Positions 1-8,407 of a DNA stretch of 64,000 nucleotides are shown in pieces (position 1 is the first letter of the stretch; every line of letters begins with the position of its first letter). Made by a program: the position numbers and the translations under genes. The stretch comes from Candidatus Uabimicrobium amorphum (GTDB taxonomy: Bacteria > Planctomycetota > Uabimicrobiia > Uabimicrobiales > Uabimicrobiaceae). Under the pieces are notes generated by a model. That model did no database searches. It saw only the letters and a list, made by a program, of their open reading frames with translations, and was not told the DNA's origin. The stretch lies in contig NZ_AP019860.1 in the NCBI RefSeq assembly GCF_009002475.1, positions 5,718,501 through 5,782,500 on the forward strand, written 5' to 3'.

Positions 1-32
1 CTTACTTCTTAAGTCAATGGCATTGAGGGCAC

Positions 33-71
33 GGTCACGGTGACGATCACGGGTCACGGTGACGATCACGG
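33..71. repeat. 19-bp tandem direct repeat
   Basis: A GC-rich 19-bp unit (ggtcacggtgacgatcacg) occurs twice in a row. The frame that continues through the second copy ends at the TAA at 118-120 and encodes a short His/Asp/Gly-rich tail, but it is closed upstream by the TAA at 10-12. Because 19 is not a multiple of 3, the duplication shifts any reading frame crossing it. This may be the damaged 3' end of a gene lying left of the window; no product can be named. Confidence 0.6.
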
Positions 72-154
72 GCATTATGCGGCATATATTTTGCAACATT
101 ATCATTCGGTGGTGAAATAACTTAACGCTATTAACATAAAACAGGAGGTCTGTT

Positions 155-3100
155 ATGCGTTTTATAAAATTTTGTATATTTATGTGGTGTTGTTACGGTT
201 TATTATCGGCGCAAGTTTCTCTTCGAACGACAAAAACGACTTTTTTAGTGGGAGAGAAAATGACGGTGCATGTCGTTACTCCTGATATATCTGAATTTCC
301 TTCCGCTAAGGTGATGATCTATGATGTACACAGGAACCAAAAAATAAGTGATGTTGGCGTCAAAAAAGGCAAACAGGTGCTCACCATAACCGCACCGAAT
401 CTCGTGGGAAAATACTTTTTGTTGTTGGTGGCAAACAAGATGTTATTGCGTAAAGTTATGTTTCGTACCGTGGTAACATCTGTCAAAGCCTTGTCTATCG
501 GAAAACGCACTTATGTTGTCGGAGAAAAATTGTATGTCAAAGTAAATTTGCCGCAAGGGCGTTATTATGGGAATCCATGGGTTGGTATGTTTCACAAGGG
601 GCAGCGGTTATCTAGCGGCGTTTCTATTGCCGAAGAGCGCATTCATTACCAGTATACAAAACGCAAAAAAATGTTGGAGTTTCACGCTCCGGCAGATCCA
701 GGAACGTATCAGTTGAAAATTTATGACCGTACGGAACGCTATTACTTATTGGATAGCGTTACATTCAAAACAATTGTTCCACCAGTACGTGGTGCATTGC
801 AAATCGCGAAGAACAAGTACACGATAGGTGAAAAAATTTCAGTAAAGGTAAATTTGCCACAAGGACGTTACTATGGCAGAGCATGGGTGGGGATGTTTAA
901 TACCAAAAAAACGGTAGATGGTGGCGCCGAGGCCGATACGCATCAGCGCATCACTTATCATTACACCAAACGCGAGCAAACTTTAACTTTTGATGCGCCT
1001 TCGCATCCTGGTAAATACATTTTTCGTATCTATGATCGTGATTCATATCGTTACTTGTTAGATAGTGTGGCGTTCGAAACCGAGGTTCCTCCTGTAAGGG
1101 GAGCATTACAAATCGCGAAGAAGACGTACACAATCGGTGAAAAAATTTCGGTAAAGGTAAATTTGCCAGAAGGACGTTACTATGGCAGAGCATGGGTGGG
1201 GATGTTTAATACCAAAAAAACGGTAGATGGTGGCGCCGAGGCCGATACGCATCAGCGCATCACTTATCATTATACCAAACGTCAGCAGACTGTCACGTTT
1301 GATGCTCCAGCGTATCCTGGTAAATACATTTTTCGCGTATATGATCGTGATTCGTATCGCTACTTGTTAGATAGTGTGGCGTTCGAAACCGAAGTTCCAC
1401 CAGTGCGTGGCGCATTGCAAATCGCGAAGAAGACGTACACAATCGGTGAAAAAATTTCGGTAAAGGTAAATTTGCCAGAAGGACGTTACTATGGTAGAGC
1501 ATGGGTGGGGATGTTCAATACCAAAAAGACGGTAGACGGTGGTGCAGGGGCCGATACACATCAACGTATCAGTTATCATTATACCAAGAGTCAACAAACG
1601 CTTACGTTTGACGCTCCGGCATACCCAGGTAAATATATTTTTCGCGTATACGACCGAGACTCGTATCATTATTTACTCGATAGTGTGGCTTTTGAGACCA
1701 AGGTTCCACCGGTACGTGGCGCATTGCAAGTCGCGAAGAAGAAATATATTATTGGTGAGAAAATTTCGGTGAAGGTAAATTTACCGGGAGGGCGTTACTA
1801 CGGCAGAGCATGGGTGGGGATGTTTAACACCAAAAAAGCTGTGGAGGGCGGCGCCGAGGCCGATACGCATCAACGCATCAATTACCACTATACCAAGCGC
1901 CAGCAAACTGTGACGTTTAACGCACCTGCACATCCAGGTAAATACATTTTTCGCGTATACGACCGAGACTCGTATCATTATTTACTCGATAGTGTTGCGT
2001 TTGAAACGGTTGTTCCCGCGACACGTGGAGCCATTACCGTGAATCCCCGCAGTTATATGGCGGGAAAGAAGATGATCGTAAATATAAACCTGCCTAAAAA
2101 TCGCTACTATGGAGACCCTTGGGTGGGGATGTTTCGTAGTTCTTCTCGTGTACAAGGTGGCGGAAAAATAAGCGAACGTCGTATAACCAGCTCCCACATA
2201 CGCAATAAAAAACAATTAGAGTTTACGGCTCCGCAGCAACCAGGGATATACGAAATGCGTTTGTATGATCGTCACAGCCACTATTATGTGCTAGAGGTCG
2301 TTTACTTTCGCGTTTATCATCGACGTACACGCGCACCTTTTTTACAAAACTTTCGCGAAACGCCATTTCCACGGTTTATTCCTTTTGGTATAAGCAATGT
2401 AACGAAAACTTTACGTGTTCCTTTTGGTTTTCGAATGACACAAGACCCACAGCAGATTTTGAATATCGAAGAGGCGATTGAAAAAATTGTCAATGATCCA
2501 CGATTTGCGTCTCTTGCACCTAGAAAACAAAGTCAGCTACGAGATTTGCTGTATTACCTTAAGGAGAGACGTGACTTTATAGAAGATCCAGAGTTGCCGA
2601 CGTTGCTTGACACCATTGCAAAAGCAACTGACAACGCTCTACGCGATCAAGGTTTGCGTAGACTAGCAAATAAAATCTACCAGCGTGCCGCACACTTCAC
2701 GCAAATGGCAGCAAACGGCGAACTAGACGTAGACGACGCGCGTTACCTTGCGAACATGACCAAGTACGGCAAAACTCTCTACGATGATTTTAAAAATTTA
2801 CAGTCCCAAGATTTCTTAGGGGATAGCGACGGTGTTACGCAATTTCTTACCGTGACTCATGGAGTTACCGCTCTGGCAAAAGGAGCCAAAGATCGCGATG
2901 CGGAAGTGATGATGGATGGTCTTCGTGATACCATTGGACAAATCCCTGGTATCAGCAACAGTCCTATTGCCGCTATTCTTGACATTCCAGGTGAAGTAAC
3001 AGCTTCGATGTTGAATGTGACTCGTGAAGGTTGGGAAGAATCTACTTCGGTTTTGGAGAATATAAGTCGGGCGATGGATGGCGATGAACGAGCGCTTGAC

Positions 3101-3241
3101 GAAGCAGTGAGAGGCTCCCAAAGAGTTCAAGAGGTGTTGAGTCAAAAAAATTATGGTCGTCGAATGTTTCGCGCCATCACCAATCGCGTAATCGACAAAG
3201 TACCTTTTGCGCGTACAATTGTTACATGGTTTTCTGAATAG
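155..3241 (+). CDS. Secreted protein with seven tandem ~103-aa beta-rich repeats
   Basis: The product has 1028 residues. The start is set by a strong Shine-Dalgarno (aggaggt, 143-149) before ATG 155. Residues 1-19 form a signal peptide with likely cleavage after LSA, so the protein is exported. Seven repeats follow to about residue 735. The first is degenerate; units 3-6 are nearly identical. Each unit carries recurring segments such as YTIGEKISVKVNLP, RYYGRAWVGMF and PGKYIFRVYDRDS, which look like beta-sandwich or Ig-like extracellular domains, although no named family is recognised. The last ~290 residues are mostly helical, with no recognised domain. A surface, adhesion or polysaccharide-contact role is inference only. 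The gene stands alone and ends in a bidirectional terminator. Confidence 0.85.
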   Translation: MRFIKFCIFMWCCYGLLSAQVSLRTTKTTFLVGEKMTVHVVTPDISEFPSAKVMIYDVHRNQKISDVGVKKGKQVLTITAPNLVGKYFLLLVANKMLLRKVMFRTVVTSVKALSIGKRTYVVGEKLYVKVNLPQGRYYGNPWVGMFHKGQRLSSGVSIAEERIHYQYTKRKKMLEFHAPADPGTYQLKIYDRTERYYLLDSVTFKTIVPPVRGALQIAKNKYTIGEKISVKVNLPQGRYYGRAWVGMFNTKKTVDGGAEADTHQRITYHYTKREQTLTFDAPSHPGKYIFRIYDRDSYRYLLDSVAFETEVPPVRGALQIAKKTYTIGEKISVKVNLPEGRYYGRAWVGMFNTKKTVDGGAEADTHQRITYHYTKRQQTVTFDAPAYPGKYIFRVYDRDSYRYLLDSVAFETEVPPVRGALQIAKKTYTIGEKISVKVNLPEGRYYGRAWVGMFNTKKTVDGGAGADTHQRISYHYTKSQQTLTFDAPAYPGKYIFRVYDRDSYHYLLDSVAFETKVPPVRGALQVAKKKYIIGEKISVKVNLPGGRYYGRAWVGMFNTKKAVEGGAEADTHQRINYHYTKRQQTVTFNAPAHPGKYIFRVYDRDSYHYLLDSVAFETVVPATRGAITVNPRSYMAGKKMIVNINLPKNRYYGDPWVGMFRSSSRVQGGGKISERRITSSHIRNKKQLEFTAPQQPGIYEMRLYDRHSHYYVLEVVYFRVYHRRTRAPFLQNFRETPFPRFIPFGISNVTKTLRVPFGFRMTQDPQQILNIEEAIEKIVNDPRFASLAPRKQSQLRDLLYYLKERRDFIEDPELPTLLDTIAKATDNALRDQGLRRLANKIYQRAAHFTQMAANGELDVDDARYLANMTKYGKTLYDDFKNLQSQDFLGDSDGVTQFLTVTHGVTALAKGAKDRDAEVMMDGLRDTIGQIPGISNSPIAAILDIPGEVTASMLNVTREGWEESTSVLENISRAMDGDERALDEAVRGSQRVQEVLSQKNYGRRMFRAITNRVIDKVPFARTIVTWFSE
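488..2338 (+). repeat. In-frame 306-309 bp tandem repeats inside the secreted protein gene
   Basis: Equivalent points recur at 488, 794, 1103, 1412, 1721 and 2030, which is a period of 309 bp (103 codons) after the first 306-bp step. Units starting at 794, 1103, 1412 and 1721 are close to identical at the DNA level over long stretches, including synonymous sites. This points to recent unequal crossing-over or gene conversion rather than ancient duplication. Confidence 0.9.
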
Positions 3242-3281
3242 AAATCAACAATCATCGCTTGGTTATTTTTTGTTTAAAATG

Positions 3282-3319
3282 AAACTGGTGTTCTCTGTGG
3301 TTTGGAGAACACCAGTTTT
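3282..3319. terminator. Bidirectional intrinsic terminator
   Basis: A perfect 14-bp inverted repeat (aaactggtgttctc / gagaacaccagttt) encloses a 9-nt loop, with A/T-rich flanks on both sides. It lies between the convergent genes ending at 3241 (+) and 3382 (-) and can serve both. Confidence 0.85.
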
Positions 3320-3381
3320 ATGAAAATTTAGTTCGCAATCTACAAATATAAACGGCTTTTATCTTGCTGGATTTGAGTCTT

Positions 3382-5373
3382 CTAACGAGAAATTTGTTTT
3401 GCTTTTTTCACAAGTTGTATGAATTCGCGTTTTTCTTGGTCGTCGATATCACTACTCTCTGCTAGTTCTAGGACAAAGTCATATGTCATTTTTGCTTTGT
3501 ACTTGGAGTCGCGTAATAGCATGCCAAAAGAGGTCACTGCCGAGGCAAAGATGAAGCTGTTTGATAATTTTTCTAACTTATTTTCTACTGGTTTGCTAAT
3601 GAGTTTACTTGTTGTACCTTGCGGCTCTTTGTATCTTAATTTTACTGTCATGAGTTCATTGGTGTAAACGCTTGTCGTTTTTTTCTTTTGATATTTTAGA
3701 GGATCAACAAGTGGTTGCGCATCATTTTTGGGAACAACTTCGTAAAATGCTGTGAAGCTGTGTCCTGCTCCTATATCTCCGGCATCTTTCTTATCATTGT
3801 TGAAGTCTTGGTGAGATAATATACGATTTTCATAGCCAATAAGTCGGTAAGAGCTTACATTTTGCGGGTTAAATTCTACTTGTATTTTTACATCTTTGGC
3901 GATGGTAACTAGAGTTCCTGCAAGCTGCTTTCCAAAAACTTTTTTTGCTTCGTTGAAGTTATCGATGTAGAAATAGTTACCATTTGCTTCGTTTGTCAAC
4001 TTTTCTAAAAAAGAGTCTTGGTAATTACCACGGCCGAATCCCAGAACGGATAGATATATATTGGATTTGGCTTTTTCTTTGACATATCGTATGAGAGTAC
4101 CATGAACAATGCCAACATTGAAGTCCCCATCTGTAGCCAAAACAACGCGATTAATGCCGCCATCGATAAAATTTTGTTCGGCCATTTTGTAGGCAAGTTC
4201 TATGCCTTGACCACCATTGGTCGACCCCCCTGCTTTTAAAGACCTCAAAGCACTTGTAATTTCGTATTTGTTGTTTCCCATTGTTGGTGGCAAAACAAGT
4301 CCTGCGGCACCAGCATAGACAACAATTGCGACTTTGTCGTTTTGATTGAGGTTGTTTGTCAAATATTCGAGGGATTTTACAAGTAGTGGGAGTTTTTTGT
4401 GCGAAGACATGGACCCCGAGACATCAATGAGAAATACTAGATTGCTCGGAGGACGGTTTTTTACTTCTTTTCCTTTGATCGCGATGCGAACGAGGCGATG
4501 TTTTTCATTCCACAGGCATCTTCCTACTTCGATAGCTGTTGCAAAAGGTTGATCGTTTTGCGGAGGAAGATAATGGTAATTGAAGTAGTTGATCATTTCT
4601 TCGATACGCACAGCATCTTTGGGTGGCATTTGATTTTGATTGATAAAGCGGCGTATGTTTGTGTAAGAAGCGGTATCTACGTCCACAGAAAGTGTTGACC
4701 GCGGATCATCCGCCACATGAATAAATTTATTTTCATTAATAAAGTCATAGCGTTCGGTGTTATAGGGCGGTTTGGAAAATTCCCTTTGCCTGTTCACAAT
4801 ACCCCTCCGCTGATTGCCCACGTTTCGTTGTACAACAGGCGATAAGTTTACTTCTGACCGAGAAGAGTTTGAACGAAGCATTGAGTAGTCCTCGGCTGTC
4901 AGAGAAGAATTTGAACGAACACTTGCGTTACGTGGGGTATTATTTTTTTGATGTTTATACTGCGACTTTAATTTTTGATACTGCTTTCGATATTTAACAG
5001 CCAATTTAACAAATTTTTTACTTTTCGTCCGCCAAAGTTCGATTTTATTTTCTAACTCTTTTATACGACTTTCTGTTTTTTGCGTTTGCTGTTGCACTAG
5101 TTGTTCGGTAAGCTTTTGTTTTTCCTTTGCAAATTGTGTATTTTTTTCTTGTAGTTGTTTGTTGAGCTGATTCACTTGTTCGGTGAGTTTTTGTTTTTCC
5201 TTCGCAAATTGCGTCGTGTTTTGCTGTAGTTGTTTTTTTAATTTATCCACCTGTTGTGTAAGCTTTTGTTCTTTCTTCGCAAATGGTTGTTTTTGTTGAT
5301 GCACTTCATTTGTACAGGCACATATCAACATACACATAACTAAGCCAAAGGTATTGATTTTACACTTTTTCAA
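3382..5373 (-). CDS. YfbK-type von Willebrand factor A lipoprotein with coiled-coil N-terminus
   Basis: The product has 663 residues. The start codon is TTG at 5371-5373, chosen because AAGGAG sits just upstream and the lipoprotein signal follows at once: a hydrophobic segment ending in LICAC, with lipidation predicted at Cys20. Residues ~30-110 are a coiled coil built from a 25-residue repeat (75-bp period). After a Ser/Asn-rich linker come the YfbK N-terminal domain (~210-310) and a vWA domain with an intact MIDAS (DVSGSMS). The C-terminal part resembles DUF3520. YfbK-family proteins are envelope-associated and poorly characterised; metal-dependent ligand binding is the expected activity. 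The gene is monocistronic and divergent from the NRPS locus. Confidence 0.85.
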   Translation of the reverse strand: MKKCKINTFGLVMCMLICACTNEVHQQKQPFAKKEQKLTQQVDKLKKQLQQNTTQFAKEKQKLTEQVNQLNKQLQEKNTQFAKEKQKLTEQLVQQQTQKTESRIKELENKIELWRTKSKKFVKLAVKYRKQYQKLKSQYKHQKNNTPRNASVRSNSSLTAEDYSMLRSNSSRSEVNLSPVVQRNVGNQRRGIVNRQREFSKPPYNTERYDFINENKFIHVADDPRSTLSVDVDTASYTNIRRFINQNQMPPKDAVRIEEMINYFNYHYLPPQNDQPFATAIEVGRCLWNEKHRLVRIAIKGKEVKNRPPSNLVFLIDVSGSMSSHKKLPLLVKSLEYLTNNLNQNDKVAIVVYAGAAGLVLPPTMGNNKYEITSALRSLKAGGSTNGGQGIELAYKMAEQNFIDGGINRVVLATDGDFNVGIVHGTLIRYVKEKAKSNIYLSVLGFGRGNYQDSFLEKLTNEANGNYFYIDNFNEAKKVFGKQLAGTLVTIAKDVKIQVEFNPQNVSSYRLIGYENRILSHQDFNNDKKDAGDIGAGHSFTAFYEVVPKNDAQPLVDPLKYQKKKTTSVYTNELMTVKLRYKEPQGTTSKLISKPVENKLEKLSNSFIFASAVTSFGMLLRDSKYKAKMTYDFVLELAESSDIDDQEKREFIQLVKKAKQISR

Positions 5374-5651
5374 TATATTCTCCTTTTCTACGAAGTTTTT
5401 ATTTTGTTTTTATATTGAAAACAAAATGTTTTGCTTTGTCAAGCAGAAATGATTCTGTAATGAGATTTTGGAAACAGGGGATATGGAGAATATTAAGGTC
5501 GTAATGAATATTTCCGTAGTGGTGAGGATGATAGGAGTAATAATTTTAACGTGGAAGCGTTGATTTTTCCTGCGATATTCTCAATAATATGTTTATTTTT
5601 GCTCTCATTATTTTTGTAATTTATAGACGCCAAAAGAGGTAAGAAAATATC
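5374..5651. other. Divergent intergenic region upstream of the NRPS locus
   Basis: This 278-bp AT-rich spacer lies between the vWA lipoprotein gene (-) and the A-T-TE gene (+). It should contain the promoters of both. I find no coding frame, no clear operator palindrome and no promoter good enough to call. The A-T-TE gene has a usable SD (agaggt) shortly before ATG 5652. Confidence 0.5.
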
Positions 5652-8357
5652 ATGGATGAAATTCCACAGGCAATCGTCGAGGGAAATAGTATTGCGCATA
5701 ACTATGAGACTTTTGCTGCGTACTTACAAAAAGCACAAACAATTTTCTGTGATGGAGAATATGTTGTAATTAGTGCATGCGGAGAAGAAAGATTCTTGTA
5801 TGCGCAGTTGTTTGATTGGGCGCAGCGAATAATACATTTTTTGCAAAAAGTGGGTCGTAAACGCGGTGATATTATATTGATGGACACGCTAGATGTATCT
5901 TCCTTTATCGCTTGTTTTTGGGCGTGTGCGTTGGGAGGGTTTACTTTTGTACCTGTACCAACAGTGCGTGATCTAGATGACAAAAACGCGGCGGTCGTTC
6001 GCGAATTGTGGAATAAGTTAGGTAAACAAACTATCTATACATACAACAACAAGTCGATTTTAACACAAGTATTGGGAGAAACAAATGCGCAGGTGGTATC
6101 ACTATCTTCTTCGCGAAATCTGCCCCCCTGTACTGAAATTTATCCTGCCGCACCTCAAGACGTATTACTGCTGATGATGACTTCCGGTACCACAGGAGAA
6201 TCAAAGTTAGCAATGCACACCCAACGTACTCTCATTGTTCCTTTCGCGGACCTTGATAAACGTAGTACAAAAAAATCATATTTGTATTGGCATCCGCTAA
6301 ATCACATTGCGGGAATGCGTTTGGCAGTACCACATCTACATACAAAATTATATATACCGACAGATCTACTTCTTGAAAAACCACAGTTATGGCTCGATAG
6401 CATACATCGCTACCGGGTAAATACAACCGTGACTTCAAATTTTTTCTTGCGCCATTTGTTAAATTCTTCTTCAAACCTCACGAAATACAAATGGGATTTA
6501 TCGTGTGTTACCAGTCTAAGTATCAGTGGCGAGGCGGTAAATAGTCGTACCGCGTATGATTTTTACCATGCTTTGCAGCCATTTGGACTAAAATTACAAG
6601 CCCTCCTTACCGGTTATGGAATGACCGAAATGGGAAATATTACCATCACACGGGTTTTTAGCGAAAAAGAATTGCAAAACCCTCCTAAACTCATACGTGC
6701 GGGAAAACCTTCGCGTACAGTATCCGTTCGTATCGTTGATGGAGATGATGCCTTACTATACGAAAAAACGCCGGGACATATTCAAGTCAAGAGTCAGGGG
6801 TGTATCGCCGGTTACTACCAAGAAGAGAATGACTTGTTATTTACCAACGATGGATGGATGAGAACAGGGGATTTAGGTTTCATTGATGCCGGTATTCTTT
6901 ACATTACGGGTAGAGAAAAAGAAGTAATTATCATCAATGCCAAAAACTACAATTGTAACGATATTGAAAATGCAATAGACTTGGATATTATTGTTTGTGG
7001 TTTACGTAGATCAAGCGACGATACCGATGAATTAATTGTGTTTTTTGAGTGTGCGTTAGATGATAAAGAATACATATCACAAGTAAAAAAACGCATCAAA
7101 TTTCAAATACAACGACGTTTTGTTTTTACGCCTCTCCACATTATACCGATTTCCACGCAAGAGATACCGCGAACATCCACAGGAAAAGTTCAGCGCAATA
7201 TACTACAAAAGCAATTGCAACAAGGTGTTTTTTCCGATCGTTGTCATAAAAACGAAAAAGAATGTGAACTTATTGCGCCACGTTCACCATTAGAAGAATC
7301 ACTATGTTCTATATGGCAAGAAGTTCTCGGGATAGAAAAAGTAGGCATTGAAGATGATTTTTTTGCCTTGGGAGGGCATTCACTATCCGCGGTTACTTTG
7401 ATGGTAAAGATTCGCCAACTACTAGGAATAGATGAAGAAGATTATGAAAAGTTACCCCTGGCTATGATACTGACGCACCCTACCATCAAACAATTTGTAG
7501 AAGCGATGAACAATTTGTCCACGGCAACAAGTGATATTATTATTCGCATGAATACGGAAGTAACAGACAAACCGCCTATTTTTTTACTCCATGTTGCTCA
7601 TGTGGACCCCATTGTTTATCGTCATTTATGCAAATGTCTCGACGGTGTTGTCACCACATATACAATTCGTACAGAGGAGTTAGATAAACTTACCTCTATT
7701 AATGAAACGGCTCAGTATCATGTTGCCAAAATAAAAAAAATACAACCCACCGGACCATACTATTTGGGGGGGATGTGTATGGGAGGACTTGTCACCTATG
7801 AAGTAGCCCAATTACTTCGCGAACAAGGAGACGAAGTCAGACTTATCTTCATCATGGATACAATCCATATTCCAGGGATGCAAAAGTACAAATCGCGTAA
7901 TAAACATAAGGCCAAAAGATGGCAACGCAAGATAAAGAATGTGTATAAAGTTTTTGAATTGATGGGGCATGTGCTTACTCTAGATATCGGTTTTATTAAG
8001 CAAAAATTTGAACGCGCAAGAAACAACATCAAACGTAGCGTACTAAAAATTTCTGATCCACAAACAAAATTAAAAAAAGAAATGCGCAATCGTTTACGCA
8101 TTATACGAGACAACTACAATCCACAACCTCATAGCGGTGAGATTGTCTACATTCGTTCTGAAAAAGAAGCAGGGAAATACTCTGCGAAACGTTTTGAAGA
8201 ACTTGCCACAAGCGTGAAGTGCTATCAAGTAGAAGGAACCGTTCACAGCGATGTGTCTCGCCCTCGTTTTGCAGAAGCTACAGCAAGAATTATACAAAAG
8301 TATTTCGATCACGATGAACAAAATGAACCTCGAAAAGAGTCCACCGTCGAAAAATAG
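5652..8357 (+). CDS. A-T-TE nonribosomal-peptide-synthetase-like protein with cysteine thioesterase
   Basis: The product has 901 residues and no condensation domain. An adenylate-forming domain covers ~1-525: core A3 is MMTSGTTGESKLAM, A5 is GYGMTEMG, A7 is GWMRTGDLG, and the C-terminal segment has TSTGKVQRN. It carries PLNHIAG where amino-acid A domains have FD(A/V), so the Asp that holds an alpha-amino group is missing and a carboxylic acid substrate (fatty, aryl or keto acid) is likely. The carrier domain (LGGHSL) has Ser577 as pantetheine site. The C-terminal thioesterase has GMCMGG, with Cys709 in place of the usual Ser, and probable partners Asp736 and His865. A-T-TE proteins are known, for example the ralfuranone-type and fungal furanone/quinone synthetases. 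The gene lies 50 bp before the giant NRPS and is probably cotranscribed with it. Confidence 0.85.
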   Translation: MDEIPQAIVEGNSIAHNYETFAAYLQKAQTIFCDGEYVVISACGEERFLYAQLFDWAQRIIHFLQKVGRKRGDIILMDTLDVSSFIACFWACALGGFTFVPVPTVRDLDDKNAAVVRELWNKLGKQTIYTYNNKSILTQVLGETNAQVVSLSSSRNLPPCTEIYPAAPQDVLLLMMTSGTTGESKLAMHTQRTLIVPFADLDKRSTKKSYLYWHPLNHIAGMRLAVPHLHTKLYIPTDLLLEKPQLWLDSIHRYRVNTTVTSNFFLRHLLNSSSNLTKYKWDLSCVTSLSISGEAVNSRTAYDFYHALQPFGLKLQALLTGYGMTEMGNITITRVFSEKELQNPPKLIRAGKPSRTVSVRIVDGDDALLYEKTPGHIQVKSQGCIAGYYQEENDLLFTNDGWMRTGDLGFIDAGILYITGREKEVIIINAKNYNCNDIENAIDLDIIVCGLRRSSDDTDELIVFFECALDDKEYISQVKKRIKFQIQRRFVFTPLHIIPISTQEIPRTSTGKVQRNILQKQLQQGVFSDRCHKNEKECELIAPRSPLEESLCSIWQEVLGIEKVGIEDDFFALGGHSLSAVTLMVKIRQLLGIDEEDYEKLPLAMILTHPTIKQFVEAMNNLSTATSDIIIRMNTEVTDKPPIFLLHVAHVDPIVYRHLCKCLDGVVTTYTIRTEELDKLTSINETAQYHVAKIKKIQPTGPYYLGGMCMGGLVTYEVAQLLREQGDEVRLIFIMDTIHIPGMQKYKSRNKHKAKRWQRKIKNVYKVFELMGHVLTLDIGFIKQKFERARNNIKRSVLKISDPQTKLKKEMRNRLRIIRDNYNPQPHSGEIVYIRSEKEAGKYSAKRFEELATSVKCYQVEGTVHSDVSRPRFAEATARIIQKYFDHDEQNEPRKESTVEK

Positions 8358-8407
8358 AACGAAGTTTTCACTGCCAGTTTAAAATGTAAGAATAACAAGG
8401 ATATACA

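Noticed and set aside
951-2215. Several open frames antisense to the 103-aa repeats
   Set aside because: They recur with the same period as the repeats and have Cys/His/Arg-rich compositions typical of antisense shadows.
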